This document shows positions 43,993 through 55,265 of a stretch of DNA of 64,000 bases, piece after piece (the first letter of the stretch is position 1; each line of letters begins with the position of its first letter). The notes under the pieces were generated by a model that made no database searches, was not told the DNA's origin, and saw only the letters and a program-made list of their open reading frames with translations. The position numbers and the translations under genes were made by a program. Origin of the DNA: Lycium barbarum (lineage: Eukaryota; Streptophyta; Magnoliopsida; Solanales; Solanaceae); NCBI RefSeq assembly GCF_019175385.1, contig NC_083346.1:88240543-88304542 (forward strand). Direction: 5' to 3'.

Positions 43993-45864
43993 AATATCCC
44001 CACCCCCCACTTAGAATTTGCTTTCCCTCGAGCAAACACAAACCAACACCAAACTACACTTCTAGCTCAACTCATTCAAACAGGTTTGCAACGGGATTCG
44101 GCTAGTATGAGTATCTCAAAAGAAAATTTTCAAAACCAAAACAATAAGCCAAGTTGCGAAAACCATGCCAAAGATTTAAAACCCTCATTTTTAGCACCAA
44201 GGACCACCTTCCTAAAAAAACACTTCAATTTTAAAACCAATTGACTCAACGACACCACTTTAAAGCATGTAAGCAACCTTATGATCAAGAAATGAACACT
44301 TCACCACTCTATTGCTAATTATGTGCCCTCACAAAAATAAAGTAGTCCATATCTCTCAAGAATCCCATATGTTTAAAACAATGGACCTAAAATCAATAAG
44401 TGAGCTCACTCTCACAAAGAATATCACATGTAAAATACGACATACCATAGGCTTGCCCGTAGTGTAACCACTCCACTAATACAAGTAAGACGAACCTAGA
44501 ATTTAGTAGGACTTCGAGAGTTGTAATGTAGGCTAAGGGCCAGGTAGGAATTATTTGGATAATAGTGACTAACCTCCCTAAGCACTTTAATACATATACT
44601 TTTATCATTCTTGCACAATTTCTTCATTAGCCATTATTCAACACCATCCAACCTTTAAATTTCTCCCAATTCACCCATTTTCTTTGTTTAAGCACCACTC
44701 TTTTTAAAAGTTACACAAGTTAGAAGGGAAACTTTTTCGATACATTTTTTTCTGTCTTTTTCAGATTTTTTTTCTTTTTCTTTCAATTCCCAACTAACAA
44801 GTGAATTAGTTCTGGTCATTCGGTGCTCCCATTGTCTTCCTAGATTACAATTAACAACCATTTACCCTCTTTATTTCACATCCCAACTCCCATCATACAT
44901 GTAAATGATTAAAGTGCTCATAGAGTGTTTGGATCAAAATTCAATTTTATAGAACGAAGGGGTTAAGGCTAATTAACTGCTATAAAAGAAAAGGATAAAG
45001 GCTCAAAAGGGTTAACTAGGGTGCTATTTGCAAGTTGGTGGGATAACTTTTTAGTGACTAATCAATGAAAAGCCTCTATCATTTTCTAGGCTCAACCAAA
45101 CTTCATTTTGCTTTGTGAACACACAGGCCAAGTTCTAGACGTCAATACTAAACATGGATTCAAATGCAAAACCTTACTCACACATGGCACACAATCAACA
45201 CAAGAGGGATCCGGTTGTCCCTCGAATCAAACAACAATGAAAACCAACAATGCCAAGTGGGTCATACGAGTCAAACAAAAACCATTTACAAGTGCTTTCA
45301 AGAAAAGTGATACAATTTCACGGCATGTTTTCACAAAAAATTTCAGGATCACTCATATGCCAATACTTCACCTAACCCGTCCACCTAGCATTTGAATACA
45401 CCTATCCTAAGGACTAATTTTCCCTCAAGCAGGTTGTCATCCACCCGTCATCAGGAAAAACCCTTTCTATGACTAAAGGAAAAAAAAATCTACCTACGCC
45501 CGGTTCAAAAGCCCCCCCTCGGGAAAGAACCGAGGCCATAAGAAAACCCAAATGGGTGGATGATGAATGCCTACTAATGAGGGACTTAAAAAGTTATCAA
45601 AGAAAAATAAGGAAAATAAAATCTTTTTGAATTTTTTTTCAACTTTTTCTATTTTTTTTTTCCGACACTAAGATGCAAAACTACTAAAAAAATAATCCTA
45701 AGGCATACTAATCATCATCTGCGACCTCTAAACATGTTGTTACAAACCAGGGACGTATTTTCCCACCCCACACTTAAAATTATGCAATGCCCTCAATGCA
45801 TATATATTTGAAAACAAACAAAGCGCAAGCAAGGTAAGAAATACTTCCTGGGACCCACTAGGGC
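43993..45864 (-). other. Athila-type 3' non-coding region
   Basis: Between the third ORF and the LTR. It has two purine-tract-like words (AAGTGTGGGGTGGGA near 45757-45771, and the one at the LTR edge) and no coding signal. GC-rich GAGGGGGGGC (minus) occurs near 45513. A second, upstream tract is often seen in Athila elements. Confidence 0.45.
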
Positions 45865-47149
45865 CTAGTCGTCCTCATCGATGTAGTCCTCATCATCAGC
45901 CTCGCCATCATCTGGCTCGGCGTCCTCTTCTTCTTCATTGTCGTCGCCTTGCATAAGGGACTCTACCTCCTCCCCTTCTTCGAATGCAGACATTACTCGA
46001 TCAACCGAGTTTTCGTCCTCATCCTCAGGTAACTAAGACACCTCACCCACAAGTGCCCGAGAATGTGGGGGTTCTTATTAAAGACCCTTGAAAGATCAAT
46101 GTTGAAATGCTCACTCGCAAGCATCATCCCCGTGTAAAGCTGGGCAAGTACAGCGAATTGGGCAGACCTCTCCTCTGCCGGAGTCAAATGATGTCTGGAC
46201 GCACCCGCTGGGGCCATGACATTTGAGATGTCGAGTGAGTTAATGGGCACCTCAAGTACTCTATCAGTAGAGTATGCCAACTCCTCATCGAGCCTCATTA
46301 AGTAGGAAGTGAGAGTGTTTCCATAACTCAACCATTTAGACTTGCCAACCCGCACTCTTCGAATTTCCTTCATCATCCAATACTCAATGTTCACCGGCTG
46401 CCCTGTCATCAAGAAATACACTATGAACACTCTCTCCTTTTGTACCTTTGAGAAGTGATCAAGTGGCATGATTCTAGCATTTAGAAGGCGCAACCAAACT
46501 CGGGCTTCTCTACAAAAATTACTCATGCTCCTGCTCCGATGCTTCCGAAGAGGCCCTGAGTATCGTGCCTATTGAGCTTTGGAGTTGGCTTTACATAGAG
46601 TTTCCCGGATAGACCTATAATCGGGCCTTTTGATGAATTCTAGCAATGGTTCAATAGGCACATCCGAGACTCCAATTGCCCCGCACAAAGTCGACGCCGT
46701 CAACGACACCCAATTTTTTCGAACGAATACATAATCAAAATTCCCGCGGCTTGGCATGCTAGCGTAAAGTTCCATGACCCAATCAATGTTCACTGGCCCC
46801 GGTTGTTCAAACATAGACGTCCATCCCATGGCGACTATGCGGTTGTAGATATCCCAAAAATTCTTCTTCAAAGGGACTCAACTAATCGCTCGCTCATGAT
46901 TGTATCCCTTCAAGGTGTCAAACCCGCATACCACTCTTCCCCGTCCCCAGAGATATAGGGGTGGGGCGTACTTTTAGACGCCAGAGGAATGACAACCGCG
47001 GGATGCTTGCCCTTTCTGGATGTTTGCCCTTTTGTCACTTTGGACGGGTTTTGTGCTCTTCCTCTTTTTGTGCCTTGGGAGGAGGAGGCGACAGATTTGC
47101 CTTTGGACTTGGCGTGAACCATTTTTCCTGCAAAACAACGCATTACCAA
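45865..47149 (-). pseudogene. Athila third ORF (plant transposon PTP-like protein), broken
   Basis: Reading order on the minus strand: a basic Ser/Lys N-terminus (AKSKGKSVASSSQGTKRGRA, a possible nuclear signal), then WDIYNRIVAMGW, NFDYVFVRKNWVSLTASTLC and IEPLLEFIKRPDY. After a stop and frame changes come WLRLLNARIMPLDHFSKVQK, YFLMTGQPVNIEYWMM and HILGHLWVRCLSYLR. Another shift near 46030 leads to a Glu/Asp-rich tail ending at a stop at 45865. It resembles the 'putative plant transposon protein' domain family often found next to Athila/Ogre pol. It sits in the place of the env-like gene. No signal peptide or membrane segment is seen. Role unknown. Confidence 0.6.
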
Positions 47150-48244
47150 ACGAAAAGTACAGGTCAGTAACTAAAGGGGGTCGTGGCACAAACCCACACT
47201 TACTTCAAACTACATTATGAAAATCAAAATCAAAGAAGTTAACTACTCCTACATGACAAAGCAAAGAAAAACAAAGTAAGCTATTTCATGTTGTAGGGCT
47301 TGGGATGGAAAATCACAACTCTCCAATTCTCCTTCACAATTCAAATTTTATGTTGAGAGGAGATGCACAAGGGTTCCTATGCTTGGTTAATGTTCCATTG
47401 CTACTCAAGACTTCATAATTTCCACAAAAACTTGGTTTAGGACTTTTATCGAACACCTTATGGGCCTAAAATCGTCCCTTAACTTTTGACAACAATGGTG
47501 GGTTTGGAATCCCTCCCTTGAGCAACGGGAGTCACATTCTAGCCATACTTACTCATACCACACAATAAATACCAATGACCGCCCAAGATTCGCCCATACC
47601 CATATCCTTACCTTAAAACTACAACCATCAATAACACGGGGAAAAGGGGAAAAGAAAAAAAAATGGAAGATGAACCCACTTACCTTGTGAAGTTAATGGG
47701 TTTTGGATTGGAGCAACTTCAAGTTGTTTTTCTTAGAGAGGGAATGGGGATGGGGATTTTTCGTGTGACAGGGAATGTGTGTGAGAAAGGGAATGTTTTT
47801 GTGAGGGAATAGGGGTGAAGGGGCACGGTTATATCATGAGTTGGAGAAAGAAATACAAACCCGGGTTGACCCGCGCGATCCGTCTGCATCGCGGAAGGAA
47901 AGCGGGAGGCTTTAGTATATTGCGCGATCGGTTTGCGTCGCGGGACCGATGCACAAATCACTGGGGGTTGCTAATTTTTCATGCGCGATTGATCTGCATC
48001 GCGAAACCGATGCGCAAATTACTGGGCACTTCGTATTTTCTTCCTTCCGCCCAATTCCTGCAACATGAACAAACGTGAGCTATATCATACAAAAAAAAAA
48101 AAGGGTTGCCTCCCAACAAGCGCCTTAGTTCAGGTCGTGGCACGACACTTTTTTGTATTTTTTTCTTTTTTTTTACACGGGTTGCCTCCCGAGAAGCGCT
48201 TGATTTAACGTCGCGGCACGACGTAGGCTTTCCTCAAGCCTTTT
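47150..48244 (-). other. Athila spacer between integrase and third ORF
   Basis: Non-coding. The word GGGAGGCAACCC occurs twice (minus; near 48101-48112 and 48180-48192). The stretch 47870-48010 holds several GCATCGCG/CGCGAT words. A similar CGCGAT cluster lies in the LTR near 43615-43730. Nothing else identified. Confidence 0.5.
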
Positions 48245-49420
48245 CTAGATCGATGGGGGACCTCACGCGGTCAGTGGCCTCCCCGTAGTATTAATTCACT
48301 CTTTGCCCGTTCACCAAGAATGTCTCATCCGAGTTGGGTTTCTTTAGCTCAACTGCTCCATGTGCTGTCACACGAACTACCTCGAATGGCCCAGCTCACT
48401 TACTCTTCAACTTTCCACCGAAAATCTTCAGCCTAGAGTTATACAGCAAGACTAACTGCCTAGGCTCAAAGTCACGAGATTGGATGCAACGTCATGAATT
48501 CTCTTACTTCGCTCCTTATACATTTTTGCCTTTTCATAAGCATGATAGCGAAATTCCTCCAACTCGTGCAGCTGCAACAGTCTCTTTTCTCCAGCTTGAA
48601 CCATGTCTAGATTCAGCTTCTTGATCGCCCAATATGTTCTATGCTCAAGCTCAACTGGTAGATGACATGCCTTACCAAAGACGAGCTTATAGGGAGATGT
48701 CCCAATCAGAGTTTTGTAAGTTGTTCTGTATGCCCACAGAGCATCATCCAGCTTCAATGACAAATCTTTCCTGCTTACGCTCACAGTCTTCTCCAAAATC
48801 CTCTTGATATCTCTGCTTGATACCTCCACTTGACCACTCGTCTGAGGATGATAAGTAGTCGCTAACTTGTGTTTCACCCCATACTTGAGTAACAATTTAT
48901 CAAAGAGCCGATTGCAAAAGTGCGTACCTTGATCACTGATGATGGCCCGAGGGGTCCCAAAACTTGTAAAAATGTTCTTTTTCAGAAATCGTGCCACCAC
49001 ACTAGCATTATTGGTGGGAAGTGCAATGGTTTCCACCCACTTCGAGACATAGTCTACAGCAACGAATATGTACTTATTCCCCTTGGATGGTATGAAGGGA
49101 CCCATGAAGCCAATACCCCACACATCAAACAACTCGATTTCTAAGATGCCCTTCAAAGGAATTTCATAACGCTTGGAGATATTTTCGGTTCTCTGGCAGC
49201 TATCACATGCTCGCACAAATTCATGAGCATCTTTGAACAAAGTTGGCCAATAGAACCGGACTGAAGTACCTTTGCAGCTTTTCTGTCACCAGCATGATGT
49301 CCCCCGTAGGGTGATGAGTGACACTTCTCGAGAATCGCAGAGACCTCTTCCTCTGGAACACACCTTCTGATCAGCTGATCTATGCCAACCTAGTAGAGAT
49401 AAGGCTCATCCCACGCATAG
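48245..49420 (-). pseudogene. Athila-type integrase, broken
   Basis: Integrase joins the DNA copy to the genome. The zinc region ([13 protein letters not shown], then CDSCQRT) is spread over frames before 49240. The core (48452-49240) is open: the first catalytic Asp reads Gly ([11 protein letters not shown]), the second is present (IISDQGTHF), and Glu is present ([15 protein letters not shown]). The tail continues in another frame to about 48245 (WAGPFEVVRV, DETFLVNGQRVN). The lost first Asp alone would abolish catalysis. Confidence 0.8.
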
Positions 49421-49495
49421 AAATGACTGTCATGCAAAATCTGCTTCTTCTTCTCGTGAATAGCACCAGGGGGTAAATCTCACTTACTATAAAGT

Positions 49496-49759
49496 TCACC
49501 ATGTCTGCATACCACTTGCATCACACATCAAAATAAATGGCAGAGACCAATCGGGTATGATGATAATAGGAGCCGACACTAACCTTCGTTTCAGCTCATC
49601 AAAAGCCGTCAGACAGGCTTCATTAAACACAAACTTCACATCATTCTCTAAAGGCTTGCACATTGGATTAGCAACTTTAGAGAAGTCTTTGATGAACCGT
49701 CGATAGAATCCTGCATGCCCAAGAAAACTGCGCACTCCCGAACTGAAACGGGTGGTGGC
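49496..49759 (-). pseudogene. Athila-type RT end / RNase H start fragment
   Basis: Reads VRSFLGHAGFYRRFIKDFSKV, split here as VRSFLGHAGFY and RRFIKDFSKVANPM, then FELMCDAS-like ILMCDASG. From there it jumps within about 30 bp to WYADMVNFIV, the segment normally after RNase H. Most of RNase H is therefore deleted. The upstream RT is displaced by LTR N1. Confidence 0.7.
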
Positions 49760-51666
49760 TGTCACGACCCAGCTAGGGGCCGCGATGGGTACCAGGGGCT
49801 AACCACCGAGTACCGCTCGTTCTATTACTCATCTTACTCATTTTATGCTCTTCTATCAATTTCATATTTAAATCATAAGAAAATTATCTTCCATTTGAAA
49901 ACGTAAATACTTTCATATACATATGCCTCTCGGCCATCAAAATAATATATATATATATATAAATACATAATAGCATCTCGTGAGACCATCTAACCCACAC
50001 TGCATATCTACGAGCCTCTACTAGAGTACTAGACATAAGGACGGGACAAGACCCCATCATGTCCAAAATATATACATGAATATACACAAAAGAATAATCA
50101 TAAGAACCTCCGGAACAAGGGAGTGTTCTCTAATCAGCTACTGGCTCCTACGAATCCGGATCAAGCTCACCTCCCTGTCTATCTGTGGGCATGAACACAA
50201 CGTCCAAAGAAAATGGACGTCAGTATGAATATTGTACCAAGTATGAGAGGCATAAACAAATATGAAACATCAATGAAATAAGGAGGCATCAAATGAGGAA
50301 CAATCTGTAACTGACTGTGAATCATAAAAGAAATAAATCATGTTGTCTTACTCATACTCGTCATCATATTATACATGCATAAATGTATAAGTGTAAGCTG
50401 CCCGTCCATGTAGGAACGGTGTAATAATAAGTAACCTACGTCCAGGTCTCCCGCGTCCGGGGTATAAGTTGCCCACTATAGTGGTGTGTATATCTGCCCG
50501 ACCATATAGGTACGGTGTAATATCATCATCAAACTATGATCATCATCATGTACTCCTCTTCATATGCTCATCACAGTATTTCTTATCATAATACATGCAT
50601 AAGGACTCATGGACAATTATACTTAGGCGGGGTGACGTAAGGTCGTGATTCTATGCCACAATCGACACTTTTCTGCTGCCAGTTTTATTTGTTTTTAAGC
50701 AAGTCTGTGTGATTTTACGCGACTTTATGTGTTTTCAGTAAACAGAACAGATTTGGAATGAACAGTAGTTGAAAGTGCAACGGTGGTCGTAAACTCAGTT
50801 TACGGTCCGTATTGTAAAATACGGGTCGTATTCCATGGACGTATTAAAGGATGACAGAACCAGAAAGTCAGGCTGAAGACATGGTGATTTACGAACTCAG
50901 TTTATGGTCCGTCTTTCAGTTTACGGTCTGTATTTCAAGGCGTATTTAACCATTTGAGCATTTGGGAGAAAGTCGAAGTTTTGGAATTTGAAATACAACA
51001 TGGCAGTTTACGGCCCGTAAACCACTTTACGGTCCGTATTTCATTTTACGATCGACTAGGCCAAAGTGCAAATCTGCAACTTTCACGTTTTCAGAACCTA
51101 TAATTAGTCATTGTGAAGCATTCACGAGTATTCTGCCTCACCTTGACGGAAGTAGTATATAAGGTGAGTATGTACAATACATAATATCATCGATCTTTAT
51201 AGGAACATCATATCATAGACTTTTGGCTTTTCGGGATATAGGAAATTCATGAAGAGGAAAGAAGGATCATACCATCGGATTCATGCCATAGAAAGAAAGG
51301 ACTAGCCTCACATACCTTTTATGTTTAACTAATCTATCGTTCGCTTTTTCTCCTTCAATGCCACGTCTCTACCTTCAAGAGAAAATTCGCATTAACGTTA
51401 GTTAGGCGACTATAGGAACGCGTCACTATTTCTAGAGAAAATTGGGCAGCACATCCTTTGTTTATACTACTCTTCGCACATCATATCTCAATTCCCAAAC
51501 AACCACAACAACATTCACAATATAGCACAACAATCATCATTTATCTACATTTACCACAATTCACCATTTCCGTCCAATTTCTCCACAATTATGGTCATAG
51601 CTCATTATCGCGTTTTCTCATATATAATACTTATTCCATGTTCTAAATGTCATTTACAACATATTT
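49760..51666 (-). repeat. 3' part of a Tekay-like LTR (N1)
   Basis: Minus-strand LTR ending GGGTCGTGACA at 49760, inserted in the Athila RT region. It includes the conserved hairpin and an array of TTTACGGTCCGTA words (50776-51055). It reaches GGATGTGCTGCCC near 51446, which lies 915 bp into LTR H. About 690 bp of LTR start are therefore missing, displaced by N2. 49760-51666 has no coding signal. Confidence 0.65.
50200..50220 (-). other. Conserved LTR hairpin (N1 copy)
   Basis: Perfect 7-bp stem ACGTCCA/TGGACGT with a 7-nt loop that reads TTTTCTT in element orientation. Flanks GTTGTGTTCATGCC and CATACTGA match the other copies. Confidence 0.5.
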
Positions 51667-54121
51667 TGTCACACCCTAACAATGGTAGGGCATGGAGGGC
51701 ACCCAACTCTCATCAGAGTCGAGCGAACCCTTAGACATTCGCTCTATCAAAACCTGTCATTTCAAAAACTTTTAAAAACATGAAACTTTTCCAAATAGAA
51801 ATCATTATCTTTATAACGATTATGAAAATTTTCAATCAAATAAGTACTTTAAACCAATTGAAATCATCTAAAATACACTCTTTTAAAACCCACAAATGAC
51901 TCAACTGACATCACTTTGTCGACATCTCGACAAATATACCACAGGACACTGTCTGCAGAAGTCTCTAAGAAGTGAACTGAACATTATGAGTCAGGACAGG
52001 GCCTTGACATACCCATAATCATGCATATCTATACATGACTCAGCACAGCTCCAGAATGAGGTGGAACTTGCCAATCCCAGCTGACGTCCAAGCATTCTAG
52101 CTATACACTTAACCTGCCAAACAATCTGAGGCTGCGGGCGACGTCAGTACGGACAATGTACTGAGTATGTAAGGTGGTAACAAATCATAATCATAATTTG
52201 ATTTAGGAGAGAAGAAATCACAATCTAACTCAATACATGCAGCCTTCGCTGGAAGAAACATAAATGTGCACACGAAGTCTCAAAACAATCTTTAAGTAAA
52301 TAATGCAATCCAACACACATGCCGCTTCCGACATGTTAACCGAATGGTCCCTTCGGACAGCCGCTTCCGGCTAGTATCAAAATAGTCCCTTCGGACGGCC
52401 GGTTCCGACACAATAATGATGGCCCCTTCGGGCAGCCACTTCCGGCTTAATAACGATGGCCCCTTCGGGCAACCGCTTCCGGCTTAATATCAACTCAAAC
52501 TTAATACACAAATATCAATTTCAATTCATATCATAAGTCACTAATTAAGTCATCACAATCCAGTTATTTGCCTTAGTCTTTCATAAGAAGTTATCAAATT
52601 TGTATCTCACTAGACATAGGAGGACATACTTCGAGGTTTAAGGGTAGAATTGTTATGAAATTCTTACTACTTATATTGTAATCAATTTCATCTTATTGCC
52701 CTACCCAAAGAATAAATGATCATATCAATATAAAGGGATGATACTATGAAATGAAGTAGTAAAATCTCGCACCCCTTTCGGAGTGGTTTTGCAAATCAAA
52801 CTTTATGTTTCCTTTAGTATAAAACTCATTTCTTCTAAATCATTAGTAAAACCATATACACAACTCAACTTGGCACCTTATGGGTGTTCCCTTTAGAATA
52901 TAATAGGAGTACAATATCAATAAGCCATCACAAGAAACATTTAGACCTTATTCGTCTAAGAATGGAATCATATGGAGTACATATAGAATGAATAACAGCA
53001 GGAATCATGCCAAAGGAAGAAAGGTTTGCCTTACATACCTTTGCCGCTTTCCAGCTAACCACAGCCCATCTTCGGGTTATGCTAATCTATCAACAATACC
53101 AATTTACCAACAATCAATCCAATATATATCCTTATAATCAATCCTTTAAACTTATCTTTATTTCTAACATAATTTCGACAGTATTTCCTTTATAAACTCG
53201 ACAACCCCAGAATCCAATTCAGCTAAATTAACAACAACAAGAACCATCCCATATAAGCCTTTTTAAACTCAAAGTATCAAGTCCCAAGGATATACACCAA
53301 AACGGCCCGGTATACGCTTTGTATAAGATATTTTCATACACTTTATTCTCCCAAATTCAAGAACAACAACTTATCAACAACATCAACAACAATATCAACA
53401 ATTATTTTATATCAATATCCAACTAATCCTATCCATTTAATCATACCAAAACAGCCCCCAAGTCATTTGATATCCAAAAATTATAACTGAACTTTCATTG
53501 TCATTTTCTCTATTCTAACCCGTCAAATCTATCAATGATCAGGGTAAGAACATCATTAAAATTTTAAACATACCTTATATGAGCAGACACCATGAAAACA
53601 ACATCCCCCAAGTTCAATTTTAAGCTTAAAACGACGGCAAAAACTTGTACTACACTTTACTCTTCACGAGCCTCGGAATTCGGGACCTCGAACATGATCA
53701 ATTCTCCACTTTCTCTCTCTAACTCTTCTCTCTCTCTATCTAAAATATTTTGGACCTTTTGTATGAAAAATGAGGCAGATAAGGCTGAAAATTTCCCTTA
53801 AATAGCAAGGGAAGTGGGCCTGACCTGACTTGGAATCGGGTTGGGCCGAGCCCACTGCCCAGCTTGACCTTTTTGCCTTAAAACGTCCATAACTTTTTAT
53901 CCCTACGTCACATGCAAGTCCACGACCTATGGTTGGAAAGGTATTTCATTTATATACAACTTTTATTTTAGGAGTTTTCCTAAATTCCCAAATAATGATT
54001 TGGTTATGGCCTCTCGAAGTCAGATCACCCGAAAACGTAACTTAAAAATATCTTTTTGGAGGGCTTCCACTTTGATTTGGCTCAAGGGTCCTTCTTGAAT
54101 TGTGTTTAACTTCACATATAT
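51667..54121 (-). repeat. Tekay-like LTR (N2), start missing
   Basis: Ends (minus) ...GGTGTGACA at 51667 with GAGTTGGGTGCCCTCCATGCC, like LTR A. The U3 block GTTGGAAAGGTATTTC is at 53933. By comparison with LTR I, only about 60-100 bp of LTR start are missing at 54121, where N3 begins. At the hairpin position it reads GACGTCGCCCGCAG, so the stem-loop is lost. Confidence 0.6.
52347..52495 (-). repeat. 37-bp minisatellite in LTR N2
   Basis: Four units containing CCCTTCGGACAGCCGCTTCC start near 52347, 52385, 52422 and 52459. The GC-rich unit differs entirely from the minisatellites of K and A but sits at a comparable LTR position. Confidence 0.8.
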
Positions 54122-54412
54122 TGTCACGACCCAACCCCGTAGGCCGTGACTAGTGCCAGAGCTGGACACTCGTATGTACCTGTTAACTATAATCATCCAT
54201 AACTACCATAATACAGACTTATCAATACCAAGGCAAGACGTCGTCTCAAAACTGTCGCATTGTTTAGACGTATCACAACAACCTGTCTCCTGGGAAGGTA
54301 CAACTTTCAACACACATTATAGTACATAAGCCGACAAGTCTTTCATAATATATAAGGGAACATCCCCGCCATAAACGAGCCGACAAGGCTATCGTAACAC
54401 ATTACTTCTCAA

Positions 54413-54461
<49 letters not shown>

Positions 54462-54764
54462 ACGCAAGCCGACAAGGCTGCCACTACAAATGGGAACGTC
54501 CCAAAACATAATCCATATAGACACAATTGAACAACATCGATACACAACCCACACATATGTCTACAGACCTCTAAGAGTAACAACAGTATCATATGACGGG
54601 ACAGGGCCCCGCCGTACCCCTGGATAAAATACATATACACCACAAGAGATTTTGTACAAAAATCTAGGCTCCGGAACAAGGCAGCTCTCCAAGATAGCTG
54701 AATAGGACTCCTAAGCTGGCGGGTTACCAACGTGAGCATCTGTACCTGCGGGCATGAACACAGC

Positions 54765-54781
54765 CCCCCGAAGAAAGGGGG
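54765..54781 (-). other. Conserved LTR hairpin (N3 copy, C/G stem)
   Basis: CCCCC/GGGGG stem with a 7-nt loop reading TTTCTTC in element orientation, in the same context (TACTGAGCAT side and CATGAACACAG side). Two stem positions differ from LTR H/K on both strands and still pair. Confidence 0.5.
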
Positions 54782-54990
54782 TCAATACGGAATATGTACT
54801 GAGCATGTAAAGCATAAATACAATAAACAGGATCATACTGAAGTGAGGAGTACATAAAACCAGTACAATAACCAGAAAACCACAAGGCTTACCTTTGAAT
54901 CATAAATCGTGGTGTCAATGTTAGACTTAACTCGTTATGAAACTTAATGTCACCATTAGAGAATCATCCTGTTCATATGCATATGTATAA

Positions 54991-55265
54991 CATGTCCCGG
55001 CCCTCTAGTGAGGGACTCGGTAAATAAAATCATATCATCATCATGTATATATATATAACGTGTCCCGGCCCTCTAGTGAGGGACTCGGTGAAAAAGATCA
55101 TTATGTGTCATCCTGGCCGTCATCCCCATATCATCATATCATCATGTCATCATATCATCATATATATATATATATAACGTGTCCCGGCCCTCTAATGAGG
55201 GACTCGGTGAATAATGCAGTGGATCTGTGCATGAGAACATGTCCTGGCCCGGGACTCAGTGAAAG
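54991..55265 (-). repeat. Minisatellite in LTR N3
   Basis: Three good units (near 54991, 55059 and 55178) and one partial (55240) of GTGTCCCGGCCCTCTAGTGA plus GGGACTCGGTG, separated by ATATAT runs. This is the reverse complement of the unit in LTR A. Confidence 0.75.

Larger units (their letters stand above)
42658..49759 (-). mobile_element. Athila-type Ty3/gypsy element, 3' half
   Basis: Minus strand, from RT-end fragment through integrase, a third ORF and a 3' LTR. The integrase words ([30 protein letters not shown]) and the GGGAGGCAACCC spacer are typical of Athila. Its 5' half is not in view, because N1 interrupts it at 49760. Multiple frameshifts and deletions make it inactive. Confidence 0.8.

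Noticed and set aside
3964..54460. TA runs at 3964-4010, 28726-28772 and 54417-54460 as regulatory or replication sites
   Set aside because: Pure dinucleotide microsatellites inside LTRs or an element interior, with no associated motif.
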